Shown: positions 48,066 through 61,260, numbered from the stretch's first letter. The stretch is DNA of 64,000 nt from Malurus cyaneus samueli (GCA_009741485.1 CM019215.1:73971735-74035734); one strand, 5' to 3'. Made by a program: numbers and translations. Notes: generated from the sequence alone by a model not told the origin.

Positions 48066-51000
48066 TTCTCCAGCCACAGCTGAATTTTATTTCAAGGATA
48101 GCAAAGTTTGGTGACTCATTAGAGGTTATCTCGCCTGCTGAAACTCAGATGTGACAGGCAGTTGAACTTCTTGTTTGGTGAAGAGAAAATGTTGTTACAA
48201 CACAAGCAAACTCTTTTTACACTTTCTAGTAATTCTGAAAGAATATCTCCTGCAGCTGAGTTTCATGGGAGGGGCTTTGGTGTTGATTTTATTAGTTTTG
48301 ATTTGGTTTTTGACAACTGACTACTCTGAGCAGTAGTTGGAAAGAATAGTTGCTTGGAACATTTTACACTGCGTTATGACAAAAGTTTTACTTCCAACTG
48401 TGTTAAAAATGACTAAGGCAAGATGCTGATATTTTGTCCTGCCAAGTTCTTTCAGTTTGGATGTGGACTAATGAACCTTGTCCGTCGGCTGAACTGGCCT
48501 TGAGCTTGCTTTGTTAGTGGTTTCAGAAGGCCTTTTACATTTTGTGATTGAAAGGACTGTGCATGGATGCTGATCTGATCTTCTGTTCCCTATTCTACCC
48601 ACATTGTGTTCTTAATCAGCAATTTAATAAGGTTAAAGTATGATTTATCTGAATAAATAAGGCACCTGTTTTTCTGCTTTGTGTGTATTAATGGAAAAGT
48701 TCATCTGCTTCCACTTGAACTGAGGTATAGTCATGGATAGGTAAGGGATGGTATTGTGTTCCTCTTAAGCAAACAGTCGCTCCAGGCATTTTTACTTTTC
48801 TAGTTTTTAGTATTTTCAAGTGATCCTCTACAGCTCAACCATGTGGAAACAAACAGATCATACTCTAAGAGTTTGTGGCTTGTAAAATGATAACCAAAGC
48901 GAGCTAACAATGTTGACGACCTGCTAGATTTGAAAATTCCTTTTTGACATGCTTTGAGTATTACCCTGGAACTCCTTACTCCAGTTTTGGGTTGGTGGGT
49001 CATGTTGTGTTATGTCACAAGAAACCATAGCATTTTCTTTCTACTTTTCACACAGTAACTGTTTTGACAAGTGATTGTGTGATTAAAGGCCCTGTAGTGA
49101 TGTAGTAATGACTGAAACCCTATGGGTTTTCTGTATGCCTATAACAGGCATATTTATCAGATATTTATCAGATTAATTTTCAATAGCTCGGCAGACAGTT
49201 GTTCTGCAATGCACAAGTGAAGCAAGTGTTTGAACAAAACCCTGCTGTCATTTGGCAATGCTATTGTGAGCAAAACCTGTAGTTATGTAAAAGACCACTA
49301 ATGTTCGGTATGCTGTTGGCAAACTGCTCATTTTATTTTTGATGGCAGATCCCCAAGTGTCTGTACAGTGCAGCACACGGCAGCAGATGTAGCAAGAATT
49401 CACACACACTTCTGCCTTAAAGCACTTTCTCTCTTTTCATAGAGGGACAGTTTAGGAGGGGAGCTCCTTGGTTTTATGCCTCTTTTAATCCTACCATACT
49501 CCCTCCCTTGCCCTGTTTATAATTCCCTGTTCTTTTGTGTGCATATTGAGATATCTGCATTGATTAATCTTAATCAAGTACTGTTGTTTTTATTTGGGGG
49601 CCAGTTTTGTTATTTTTTAATGTTTTCCCAGTATCTCTGCTTTCTTGGAAAGTTTTAGGAGCATTTAGTGACCTGTGATAAGAGCAGTTCTGTAAAATGC
49701 CAACTGCAATTTTATATTTTTTCCCTTATGTAATTTCTTTGGTTTGTTAGAGTTTTGAAGGTCATGCAACAGCACTGAAAGTTTACAAGTATAAGAACTG
49801 AAATCCTATCATTATCTTTGTTCTGAGTCTCTTCCAACTCAGAATACGCTGTGAAATTGGAAACAGTTCTGTGAAACCAGAAAATTAAATGTGGTGGGGA
49901 AAAACAAAAAAGGAATAATAATAAAAAAACTTCTTCAGTTTCTAGCTTTATTTCATAAGCTATAAATGCCAAAGACCCAAATTATGCTAAGGTTACTTAA
50001 ATGTGATAGTACTGGGTGTTTTTGTCTCTCTTTGTGCTGGAAAAGAGCTGCAGTCAGGGGACTGAATACAAACATCAGTGTAGTGTCCAATCCTAACCTG
50101 AAACTTGGCCTAGAACAGAAAATCCCCATTTCTCCAGAATAATTTTACAGGATCTCTGTCTCGGTCGGGCTCTGAGTTCCACCTTAACCATACAAACTTG
50201 TGATTTTCACATCTTTGCAACCCTCAAGTCAAAACTCGGCATTTCTGGCTGCTTCTTTTGTGTTGTAATGCAGGTCAGAAATCAACAAAATTCTGGGAGT
50301 GGCAAGCCTGTGAAGATACATGCTGCCAAGTTCCTCACAGCCTTGGTTTGAGCTGCATGTGTACATTGGTGCTTGAGATAAGTACAAGCTGTCCTGGGAT
50401 GCTTGCAGGAGAGGAGGGAGTTGCTGCTTGGAGCATGTAACACTCTAATGGCAAGAGTCTTTTTTCATGACTTTTTGCATTAAAAATTCGCCCTAGAAGA
50501 GAAAGGAAAACAAACATAATCATAAATCTGTGTTATAGGAAGGGAACAAAGCACTCTGATTTTCAATAACCATATGTTGAAGATCATGGAAAGCAATTGA
50601 ATGTAAAAATCCTTCATTAGGCACTGCTCTGAAGTTGTATTTAATCCATTTTCCTGACAGTTCATGGAAATGTAGAAAGCATCTTTGCATGGCACTGATT
50701 TAGCTGCATAGCTTCACTCAAGCTAGGATTTTCTCTTTGTCTTGATCCGTGAAGTCAAGTCACTGAATCCCAGCTAAGTAATGGAAATTGCCTATTTCTC
50801 ATCTGTGTCATACCCAAATTGTGTTTATCCTTTCAATCTAGAGTATCACAATATGTTGTGTAAAGCAGCATTCTCCTACACATTCTGTGCCAGTCTTTGG
50901 CCATTCATGACCTTACTCCTTTTCATAGCCATGCAGCTTGATTTTCACATTCCCAGTTATTCTTCCCTCTCTCCCTTCATTGTGCCTTGGCTAAAATAAG

Positions 51001-54000
51001 ACGATAAATTCTCTGGGCCAGATTCTGTGTTAATCTACAGCACTAGGAGGTCCCATAAAGTAACATAAATACCTGGAGGATAGGTATGGAAGGATGCCTT
51101 ATAAGACACAGGGGACTTCAATAAAGGAATGTTTTTAATTACTTGCTTGGGTTTTAGTGGGATCAGAACAAGTTGAGAGCTCTTCTGAAAAAAATGTACG
51201 ATCTTTATAAGATATATCTTGACTTCTGCAGGTAGCTAGTAATTTTTTGTTTGTTTGGGAGGCTGAAACTACTGAAAATAATTATTTGTGACTTTAGCAA
51301 CAGCTGGTCCTCTGAGAAGATTGCTTGGCTGACCTTACAGCAACCAAGGACTACTGCCAGCTCACTGGCAAATGAGTAGGTCTTCCAACAGCCAAGATCT
51401 GTAACTTTGAGTAGCAGAGACTGATGCTCAGATAGATTAGCAATGCATTACATAGCCTTATCTTTCATCGGTCCAGGAGAGACTTGTTGCCATATTAACA
51501 AATTCTTTTAGGACACTGTTTTGTTATTTAACACAAGCTTGGCAGAGCATCAGACAAAACAGTTCTTCTGTTCTCCCTAAGCTATTGTTCTTTCCCTCTA
51601 ATCTTCTCTAAAGTCTGTTACAGGATCCTGCTTCTCTTTCACAACTTCTGTCAATAGTTTGTAAGAAAAATCCCCAACAACTCAAACCAAAATAAAAGCA
51701 AAGCACCTGACCCCTCGCCTGCCACGTCTGTTAATTGTGTGGGCATGGTGTGCTGTTCCCATGCTGCATTCCCTGAGACAGAATCACCTCTGAATATGCC
51801 TGTGATGTAGTCATCTGCTTTACTGGAGTGCAGTTTGATCTTGGCACATAGGAGAGAGGGTTTTGTGTGGCTGTAATTTGCAGCAATGTGCAGACTCATG
51901 TAGAAAAGCTACCTGTAGCTTGTCACCGCAGCATCTTTCTGCTAGTGGTGCTGGATGTGTCCCTTCCATTCCTAGATCCTCACAGGGTCTTTTCCTCACC
52001 TCAGGTCTGGAGACATTGTGTCTTCCTTGGCATTCAGAACTACTGCAGCTCCTTCTCTCATGGGAACGAATAGAAAATAATGTGAAATGACCCTCGGTGG
52101 CAAGAAAACATTAATTAACAACACTAAGTTTTTTTTTCAGATGAGGAATAACTTCTCTCCATGGAAAGAGCATTCCTCAGTAACCTCATTATCTAAAACC
52201 TTGTTAAGTTCTTTGAAGGGCTTGAGCCTGTGAGGTGCCTGATGTTGTGGGAACCATGGGGAGTCATGGCAGGTGTTGCTTGCGTGCAGGAGGCAGTAAG
52301 GATCTGAGGAGAGGAGGGAATTAGACACTGGAGTATTCATTAAGTCAATTAACAATGGTCATGTGACTGTTGCAAGTTAAATGCATATTTTAAGCAAAGC
52401 AGAAATTTGATTCCCTTTAATTAGAAATCTGGTATGCAAGGGAGGGAAGGTTCTTCTGTTGAGTAGCAGCGAAGTATGCTGTTAGCATAACTTATTATAG
52501 GAGTCTGGTAGTTAAATCTCCCAGATGATGAAAGGACAGTTCAGGCTATTGAAGCAGTTGGCAACTTATTACAGCTCCTGTATTTTCCTGTGAGTGTCAT
52601 ATCTCCTTCTGAGCTGTACCAAGAACTTGCAAACTTCTGTTAGCTAAATGTGCAGTAAATATGCAATAAACGTAAAGTATCAACTTGGTATATTTTAAGT
52701 GCCACCTGCCAGCAGGTAGGATGAAAATAAATGAAGGAATAAAAAGTGCTTCTGGTAAAAGATGTGAACTTAATGCAATGTTAGCTAAGTGTGGCCTTTA
52801 AGGTAGTCACCAGTGAGAAGAGAAAGTAGGAGTGTATCTAAAACTGATCCTTAATGCTTGCCTCTTTCCCCAGCATTTTGGGCTCTGCTGGTGAGACGCA
52901 TGTATTGCTCTGCCCTCCCTCAGCCTTCACAAAGCAGGTGATGCATCTGTTCCTCATCTGAAGGCCTCCAGTTTGCTTGAGTTTTCTGGGGAATTTGGGC
53001 TGATATTTATGCTTGGCCCAGGTCTTCCTGTAGTGCTGCAAAGGTGTGGGGCTTTTTTTTTTTTAAATAACTTTAATTTTCCTTTTTTTCCTAAGCTCTG
53101 TTTTCCTGTCAGTCACTATTTCAGTGGAAGTCAGGTGGTTGCCACAGTTCACCTGTTGGTAGCAGGCAGTGAGCTTAAGCTGCATGCAGAGAGTGTTTCC
53201 ATTGCCCCCTCCACATCTGCCATGGCACAGACTGACGGAGACAATGAATTAAAAGTCTTCTGTATAATTCACTCTCACACTGCTTGAGACCAATGCCCTT
53301 TAAAAATGTTCTGTATTCTGTTTTCCTCTCTTTCTGTTTCTGCAATGAGTTTATAAACCTGTTTGCATACTTATACATATATTTAAAATCAATACTGCAT
53401 GCACAGACATTGTATATGTTAATTGCCTGTGCTATGAAATTTCATCAATAAGACTTGTCAGTGATACTCTGTGGAACTGGAGATGAGAGAGAGCAGATGG
53501 TTCACATTGAAATGACGTTCACCTTCTGGATGGGCTAAACAATACAAGATTTGGATGAAAATTTATGGTACTTGATCCTATGGTTTAACTCAAAGGCATG
53601 GATGAAGATAAAGCTGAGCATCTTGATTCCAGAGAGAATTTCAGGAGAGACATGTCAGAAAGCTGGACCAGGTTTTAGTTTTTCCATTCCCTTTAATCAT
53701 TTGAAGTTTCATGAGGCATGATAGTGCATTTAAATGCCTACTATTTTCAGAGATGGATGTCAAAGGCCCTATTCTGTCTATGGAAACTGAGCGTCTTTCT
53801 GATCAGAGTCTTTTTTCTTTGAAAAATGCTGACTTGTTGGAATCAAAACTTTTTAATAGGTATGTGTGTGTCTGAGGAAGCAGAGGTACAGCAGAGCATC
53901 TGTTTTTGAAGTGGCCAGAGGTTCAATTACTAAGATTTGTCTGAGACGTGGGAGACATGAACCCAAATCCAGTCTCTTGATTCAGCTCAGTTTCAGTTTT

Positions 54001-54744
54001 CAGGAAAACTCCTTTGAAGAGATGTGTTTTTATCCTAGCATGAAGTAGAAGAATATTCTGCTGATTAAACAGTTTTCTGTGACTACTCAGTGTCCAGGAG
54101 AGAAGGAGCACCTTGCAGGAAAACAGACACCTCTAAATGCCTCATCAGGGGCCTGTTGTGTGTATTTGGCATTCCAAGGGTTTGCAGTGGGGCACATTCC
54201 ATGTACTCCTGCTGCTGGAGCTCTGAGAGAAGGCCTGCAAAAAGTCATTCTTTGCAGCTTGAAGCAGTGTTTGCTAATAACATAAACTCTGAAACTAATG
54301 CTCTTTGTACATGGTAGAAGTGTACTTCTGTAGAAACATCTACTGCAGGTAATAATCAAAGTTAATGGCTTTTGATCCCATCAAGAAGCTCTCAAGCAAT
54401 GTAAGTATATGAGGAATTAGATTAGAAAATTTAATTTAATGCTGAAGTGGAATGGCTTTGCATTCCTACTAGGTAATTCATAAGCTGTCTCTACTCCCTG
54501 CCAGCATGGTCTGTCAATCATAGAAGATTAAAAACTCAAGCATTATTAAATTAGTTTATTCTCAGGAAGAGCTCTCGTACTTGACATAACTAACTTGCCA
54601 ATGTTCAATGGCAAATGGAACTGAGAGCAGAAATTCTGCATATGCAGCATTCTGCTTGTCGAGAAAAAACAAACTGCAGAGGATAATCTGGACAGTCAGG
54701 ATCCCTGTCTTACATACTCCAATGATTTTGAGGGATGGCTGTGA
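48066..54744. other. Unique AT-rich non-coding sequence
   Basis: No gene or transposon is recognised across about 6.7 kb. Short frames at 52838-53378 and 53866-54359 overlap on both strands in mixed-composition sequence and resemble nothing known. A T11 run lies at about 53054-53064. An acceptor-like pyrimidine tract ends at about 52140 and is followed by about 30 open codons, with no further support. Confidence 0.45.
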
Positions 54745-54750
54745 AGCTGT
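54745..54750. repeat. Target-site duplication, left copy (AGCTGT)
   Basis: The hexamer agctgt directly precedes the LTR and is repeated exactly at 55346-55351. Six-base duplications are typical of ERVK (class II) integrations. Confidence 0.9.
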
Positions 54751-55345
54751 TGTTGTGGTTTAACCCCAGACAGGAGTTAGGTACCCCATGGTTCCTTGCA
54801 GCTCTCCCCATCCTCCATGGTGGACTGGGGAAGGGAATCAGAAAAATAGTAAAACCTATGGATTAATAACAATTTAATAATTTAAGTAAAATACAGTAAT
54901 AATATGCTAATAATGATATTGATGATGATAATAATAGTAATGATAATAATGAGAGAGAACAAAAAGAGAGAGTAATACAACTGAAGAAAGACAAGTGATG
55001 CAGAATTCCATTGCTCACCACCCACTGACAGATGCCTGTCTCAGAGCAGGAATCATTCCCTCCTGCTGAACTTCTCCCAGTTTATATATTGGACATGATA
55101 TTCTATGGCATTGAATGTCCCTTTGGCCAGATTGGGTCAGCTGTCCTGGCTGTACTCCCTCCTGGTGCCCCTGCTCACTGGCAGAGCCTGAGACACCGAG
55201 AAGTCCTTGACTGAGGGTAAGGAGTGCTCAGCAACAACTGAAACATCACTGTGTTACCAGCATTACTCTCATCCTTACAGCGAAACAAGGCATGGTACCA
55301 GCTACCTGGAAGAAAATGAGCTCTGTCCCAGCTGAAGCTAAGACA
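54751..55345 (-). mobile_element. Complete solo LTR of an ERVK-like family, minus strand
   Basis: On the plus strand it starts TGTTGTGGTTTAACCCCAG (the LTR's 3' end) and finishes cagctgaagctaagaca (the reverse complement of its TGTC start). Landmarks of the 47.6-kb copy appear in reverse order: ttggccagattgggtcagct, ctgtcctggctgt, aagtccttgactgagggtaa, and the accagctacctggaagaaaa region. The TATA region is seen as tttatata at 55081-55088. An AAT-rich simple stretch at about 54890-54955 sits in the region before the LTR's polyadenylation end, where this family normally carries such repeats. Exact AGCTGT duplications flank the 595-bp element and no viral genes are attached, so it is a solo LTR. 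It is moderately diverged. Confidence 0.95.
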
Positions 55346-55351
55346 AGCTGT
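55346..55351. repeat. Target-site duplication, right copy (AGCTGT)
   Basis: This is an exact repeat of 54745-54750, abutting the element's final base. Confidence 0.9.
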
Positions 55352-55689
55352 CCACCTCTCTGTGATAAGCTTAGCAGAATGTCCTAAAGCTTGCACTTCT
55401 GACAAAGCAGCTCCAAGCAGCTCTTGGTGTAAATAATTCCCTGAAGGGTGGCATCACTCAGGGTGTGAGGTGGTTCCTGGTACAGCAGCATGAAGTCCTG
55501 AACTTGTGCCACATGGACTTGTACTTCAAGGAAACCAAGCCACTGAGGATAAATCCTGCAAAATGTTTTAATAAAGAAGTTTTTTAATTAACTTTTTTTA
55601 AATTATTTTTTCACACTGTAAAATGCATTTCAGAAGTGAGATGATTGGTTACAATATGAATCAGCAGGTTAACAGCTGCACAAATTTCA
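55352..55689. other. Unassigned sequence between LTR and CR1
   Basis: No gene or repeat is recognised with confidence. It ends in a T- and A-rich stretch (about 55565-55615). Confidence 0.4.
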
Positions 55690-56195
55690 ACTAGCAGCCC
55701 ATTACCACTGGTTTCCCTCAGGCACTGATACTGGTGCCAACACTGTTTAAAATCCAAATTAATAACCCAGGTGGATGGTGTATAATGTGTTCTCAGCAAC
55801 TTTATGGATAAAGCCAAACTAAGTGGAATGACCGATCTGCTTGAGGGCAGGGAGAATATCAACTGGCTGGAAAAAATGCCCTGAGGCTGGGCTGTATTAG
55901 CAAAAGCTTGGTCCACAAACTGGGGGAAGTAGTTCTTTCTCCTCATTTGGCACCTGCTCTGCTGGGTTTGCTCTGAGCTCTTTGGTCCAGGAAAGACACT
56001 GGCCTAATGAAGTCAGTCAAATGAAACATTATCACACATGATCAAGGAAGGGCTCAGCACCTGTAAGCAAAGTCTGAGAGGACAGGGCTTCATTGCTTGC
56101 AGAGCACTCCCGGGGAGATCACACTGCTGCCTACAGCTACTTCAGTGGAGCAGTAAAGCTCAGATGGAGCTGGACTCTTCTGGCTGTGCTGAGTA
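55690..56195 (+). mobile_element. Old CR1 LINE body fragments, sense
   Basis: At 55690-55890 the series accactggtttccctcaggc, actgatactggtgccaacac, tgtttaaaatccaaattaat, ctcagcaactttatggataa and aactggctggaaaaaatg follows the CR1 body segment usually read as a gtgtccctcaggg, actgggacca, ctgtttaacatcttcat, ctcagcaagtttgctgatga and ctggagaaatggg series. A second matching stretch at about 56110-56195 (ggggagatcacactgctgcc, tacagctacttcagtggagc) corresponds to a later part of the element. The DNA between them is too diverged to align by eye. This is a very old, inactive copy. Confidence 0.7.
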
Positions 56196-58896
56196 AGGTG
56201 GGTTAACCTCAATTAGTGCCTTTGAACTGGCTGCTGGATGAGCATGCTTGGCTCTGCTGCTGTTCCCTCAGTAGCAGAAGTTAAATCCTACTGCCCAACA
56301 TTCCATCGCTGTTTCCGATACTTGTGTAGTACTGACTGTCCCAGAAGTACTTTGAGCTCTACAAAAGTTGCATTCAGTGACATAAGTCATAAAGTAGCTG
56401 CAGTATAACATAATCTGATATTTTCATGCTATTCAAATGGAAGTTTTCAGATTCAGTAGATGGTCTAGGTAATTCCTAGTTAGCTTTCAACCCTTTGAAG
56501 TTGAGTGAAGGAAAGTTTTACAGTTGTGTATTTGTGGCATGAAAGGATAACTCTAATGTAAAACATTGATTAGAAACAGAAGTCCCCTGAAAACACTGAA
56601 ATGAGTTATAATTGATCAGTTCTTATTCAGGTTAGGTTAATTTAATGGGTAGAGGAAAATAATTGGGCTATTTGCATACAGCTTGCATTCTTGTAGCTAA
56701 GCTTGCTGAAACCAGCAGATTTGCTGAGATGCAAAGTCATATAATTTATTAACAAAGGGGGAAGAGAAGGTCTTATCCAGTAATTCACTGAGTGTGCAGT
56801 GACCATTCAGGGAATATCTTCCATTGCTTCACAGAAGGGATTTGGCATCTCATGGCTTGTGCTGTTCAATGAGTTCAGCAGCCTTGAAATTGCAGGCTTT
56901 GAATCTCTGGGAGCAATGGTGTGACCCAAGTACTTGTATATCAGCTGTACAAAATTACAGAGAGAAAGTTTCTGGCTAAAATTTAATCCAAAAACTAGCT
57001 TATTTCCGATGTTGTTTAGATAAATAAATTCTTTGTGAAATATTTTTTTTAGCTCCTGTCACCAGTAGCCTATGTGCTTTGATTTTGATTCAGTATTTAT
57101 TGCGGTAACTATCTGAGTGGATTGCAGGGGAGAGGATGGGGCTTGTGAGGTTTTTGAGTGGGGGAGTTTCGTTTGGTTTGGGTTTTGGGATGGGCTGGGT
57201 GGGGATTTTGGATTTTATTCTAAGAACTTTAATTCCAGCTCGTGTTGTAACAATGTGCTACTGCTGCATAGTTATACAAAAACACAACAAAAAAGCAACC
57301 AAAACCACCCCAGCCCCCCCAAAAAAGAGAGATGAAGGAGACTGGGGGCAGGACACAACATCTAAATATAAATATTTGGAAGACCTGCCAGCAGGACAGC
57401 TTTTTTCCAGCCATTGGTAAAACTATAGAACTTTCAGAGAAAAATTGAATGTTGAAGGAGCAGCAGGAGTAGGGCTGGAAACTGTATTAGTAACAGACTG
57501 ATCGTTTAGTTCCCAAGAAAGAATCTTGCTATCTAAGGTTCTCCAAACAATGCACAACTATCACCTTCTTTTTCAGTCACAGTGATTCTGCTGAGTGTTA
57601 TTAGACCTGCCAAGTGAATTGATTGCATGTACTCAGTTAAGCAGTAGTTGCTTTGAGTAACAAAACTAGGGCAGGAGACTTGGAGGCAGGTCTGGACTTC
57701 CTCTTTCAGATGAGGAAGATGAGGAAGGTGAGTGTGAACAGTCATGTGGATTGTGCAATTTCTAATGTCTTGGAAGTGGTTTAATCGTAAACCTGTTTAC
57801 ATTTAACCTATTAGGTTGAAAACATTCTTTTTTCATTAGTCTTGGCTTGAAAAGATAAGCTTCTCTGTTTAGAGATTAAATGAGCTGGAACAAATTTGAC
57901 CAAATTGCTTTTTCCAAATGTTTATAGGCTGTAATGGCACATGCTGATCTAGAGAACATCACCTGCATGTTTCTTTAGATGGAGTTTGCTTTCTCTTAAG
58001 GGTTTATTAGGGTCTTGAAAGTGGTGGTTTTGTTCTTATTCTGAATGTTTCATTTTAAGTGCCTGAGCTCTAAGTAATATTTTTCACAGTGTTTTGCTTC
58101 CAGTAGTCCTAAAGACTCCTTTTAATTTTTTAAAATTTTTTATTCCCATCTCTGAAAAGCACTGTACAAGTTCTGGCAATATTGATTGACTCTTCTGTCT
58201 TAACACTTTGCCACTTTCATGTCTGTTCTGATATCCATCCGCTTCACAGTGGAGGGCTTCCCAACTGGAGGGCTTCCTTTGTTATCAATGCTCCAAAAGA
58301 CTCGGGAGTTCCCACCATATTAAAGTAATTTTCTGTTTTGTTTTGCTCCCAAGATTTTCCTCCGAACTAGGAGAGTAAGGCATCATTTTGAAGCATCTGT
58401 GTGGTGGAAATGTCATGGTCAACTCTGCCCATGGAAGGCCCTTCCCAGATTGCTGTTGTTCTGTTTTTCAAGCTAATCAATCAGGGAGGAAGCAGGTGCT
58501 GTAGGAGTGCTGTTGAAACATGGAGCCTTTTGCCTTTTAGACTGACATCATAACTTTTGTCACAACCAGCAGGTGATGATTAGTGTCACATGCTGTGTAC
58601 CACATTAGTTGGCATGGAAAGATGAATGACCGGAGTCTGGAAAAAGATGGAGGAGTATTTTGCTTGTTTTGAAAATTGGCACAAAAACTATAGGAAGAGA
58701 GATCTAATATTTGTTGGATGGCTCAACAATGAATTTATGGCACAAATACCATTTAAAAAATTCAAGTTGAACTGTTGTAAGGCTGTCCTCTGATTCCTTG
58801 TTAAGTCAGATTATCTGAGGTCTTGATCGATTATACAGGTTGATTTATACAGGCTTCTTACCTGATTTGATCTTAAAAGTTCTTGAGTAATTGTTA
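56196..58896. other. Mostly unique non-coding sequence
   Basis: About 57145-57220 is a G/T-rich tract with several GGG clusters, and about 57275-57326 is a C/A-rich tract with a C7 run. The two are roughly complementary in composition. No gene is recognised. A 13-bp direct repeat (ctggagggcttcc and variant) occurs near 58250-58277. Confidence 0.45.
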
Positions 58897-58902
58897 ATAC
58901 AC
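58897..58902. repeat. Target-site duplication, left copy (ATACAC)
   Basis: The hexamer atacac directly precedes TGTCCTGG and recurs at 59146-59151, one base after the LTR's terminal ACAACA. The extra T could belong to either side. Confidence 0.75.
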
Positions 58903-59145
58903 TGTCCTGGTTTTTCTTGTACACTGTTATTAACATTGTAACTGTTACTGTTCATTTCTTACCTCATTGCTGTTTCCAGTAAATTGTTCTTGTCTCAACC
59001 CATGATCTTTACCTTTTGTGCCTTAAATTCTCCTCTCCATCCTGCCACAGTGGTAGGGGGAAGGGGGAATGAGCAAACAGTGCGTGCTTTGGAGTGTTTC
59101 AGTGGGAACACTAAATTGGGGAATACTGTTCCTTAACCACAACAT
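58903..59145 (+). mobile_element. Internally deleted ERVK-like LTR
   Basis: The insertion starts TGTCCTGGTTT, then jumps to the family's 3' portion: gctgtttccagtaaattgtt, cttgtctcaacccatgatct, ttaccttttgtgcc, attctcctctccatcctgcc, gggggaatgagcaaacagtg, and a terminal ccttaaccacaaca. It is about 243 bp against about 595 bp for the complete relative at 54751-55345, so most of the U3 half, including the promoter, is missing. Both termini and the 6-bp duplication are preserved, so the loss was internal and happened within one insertion. Confidence 0.85.
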
Positions 59146-59151
59146 ATACAC
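59146..59151. repeat. Target-site duplication, right copy (ATACAC)
   Basis: It matches 58897-58902 exactly, separated from the LTR's ACAACA end by a single T. Confidence 0.75.
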
Positions 59152-61260
59152 AGTATAACAGAAAATTGACTCAGGAAAGCTCTCCTCTGTTTTCCACTTC
59201 AGTAGGAAATTCCATCACTCCCTCTGCTAATTGGAAGCCTAATTGCCCTTTCATACACTCTATTCCTTAGGATTTTCCTCTGGATGGTGTCGAACTGCAA
59301 TGATCATCCTACTAGAGCAGGAAACAAAGAATTGAAATGTAGCATTTTCTATCATGAATTGTCTGAAATGAGTTAATTAGCTGCTAGATGCAATGCTATT
59401 TCTTTCTAAGCTGCTTATTTGGATTGCTGAACAGCACCCTTAAATGCCTGAACACCTTGAATCCTCATGCAGGGGCAAAGATTCATGAAGTTAATCTGTC
59501 TGCCTGCATGTGTTATCTAGAACACTTCCAAGCTCATGCAGATATGTTATGTGATGCACCAGTCGTGTTTTGGCTGGGGGTTGTTTGTATCTGAGATACC
59601 TACAATTAGTGTCTTTTCTGAATTTAAATGTTTTCTCTTGTTGATTGTCATTAAGGTTGTATATGCTGATAGCCTGCAGTAAGCCATTACCAGAATTAAT
59701 AGGAATTTTTTTCTATTTCAAAGAAAATAGAAATGTTCTATTTTCTTTGCTCCCAAACTGCACAAGTAGTATGAGGAATAGCAAGAGCTTTCAGATGAGT
59801 AACCTCTACAGAGCTGGGGAAAACATAACTTGCTCCTGGCTATGTCTTTGGCTTTCAGTGTCACCAAATCCTTGCCAAGGTTGTTTTGCTTGTTCATTGG
59901 GTGACTGGTCACACTTTTCCAGGTCAAGTTACCGTAGTGGAGGAGCATCAGCCACAGAACTGTAAAGTCAGTGGCAAACCCCTGGAAGTTCAGGTTTCTT
60001 GATTGGGCTTTTGCTTCAGGTCTGCTATTGTGAAGATCTACTTTTGTTTTAGGAAAAGGATTCCCAGAACATATGAAAACACATTACACAAGGAAACAAT
60101 GGTAGGAATAAAACTTTTCCACTAGCAAATGAGCATGCTGGCTAGTCTTGTCATACACATGGGTTTAAATACAAACCAGTTTTAAGTTGTACTAATTCTC
60201 TATATATGAAATGTAATGAAACTTAAGTGAAAACAAAACCCTGCTGCTGCTTGTTTTGTTTGGGTATTGGCAATGCTTGAGGCATGCTTTTTCTTCCTCC
60301 TTTCATAACCATTTCAATCAAGTGCAGGCAAAATTAATGAAGAATTACTCTGTCCCTGTTTGTAAGTGAAAACAGGCATTTCTGAACTCTCTATTGTTAA
60401 GGTATACACAATATTTCTATAGTACAGGGTGGTTTATTCCTGCTGTAGAACTACTTTTTGCAACTTCATTTTGGGGAAGTTTAACATGGGAAACTGGGTT
60501 TAGGTTTTTCTTTAGGAGAAAGAATGTTGCTTTCTTAAGAAGAATTAAAGCAAGTACAAAAGGACTTTGAAGATAGCATCACACATCAGTTGGATTTCTG
60601 AAGAAATCCAAAGTTAGAGTTTTTTATCAGCATCATTCAGCCCCTTTTTTTTCTCCCCTCGGTCCTAAAACATCTTTACCTGAAGTCGCTGTTCTGACTG
60701 AAGGGCAGAAGTCAGACTATGCCACATGGTGACAGAATTGACAGCCTATCAAGCAAAGTATGAAAAACCTTCAAGTGTTCAAAATACTTCCTTCATTGCT
60801 TAGCCTGTGGCATGGCTCTTCATGGTAGTTTTCATTTGCCTTCATACTCCCAATGTGAGGTTACTCTGAACCCTCTGAGAAGGGCCTGTACTTCTTTAGC
60901 AGTGTGTGAAGGTGCTGCTTTGCATTGCCAGTACCTTTCTGGAACTTTTTGAGGATGAAGTTCTTAGTTAAATTACCAAATTAGCCAAAAAGCCATTACC
61001 ATGAGCCTCACCTTAATGGTGTATCTTCATATCGTCTCAATGCAGTGGATCATCTCACAAGCTCAAAGATGCTTTTAAACTGTTAGTCTTGTTTCACTAA
61101 TTTTAATATATTTTGAATTTTTTGCTTTATTTTTTCTGACTTTTCTCTTAGTATTTTATTTCTTTACTCATCTCCTTCATGTCTGTCACCTTATATTTTT
61201 GCTTCTTTTGAAGTTGTGTGAGTAAATTTTTTCACAAATGGTTTATTTTTATTATTGTAG
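59152..61260. other. Unique non-coding sequence with a short hairpin
   Basis: No gene or transposon is recognised. A perfect 14-bp inverted repeat with a 3-base loop lies at 59719-59749 (caaagaaaatagaa / ttctattttctttg). A smaller one (ggatttct / agaaatcc) is near 60594-60611. A 106-codon plus-strand frame at 59645-59965 has no recognised domain. Confidence 0.45.

Noticed and set aside
54888..54955. Independent AAT microsatellite
   Set aside because: It lies inside the minus-strand LTR at the position where this LTR family normally has an AT-rich trinucleotide stretch, so it belongs to the element.
59719..59749. 14-bp perfect hairpin as a microRNA or terminator
   Set aside because: The stem is too short for a microRNA precursor, bacterial-type terminators do not apply, and the arms are low-complexity.
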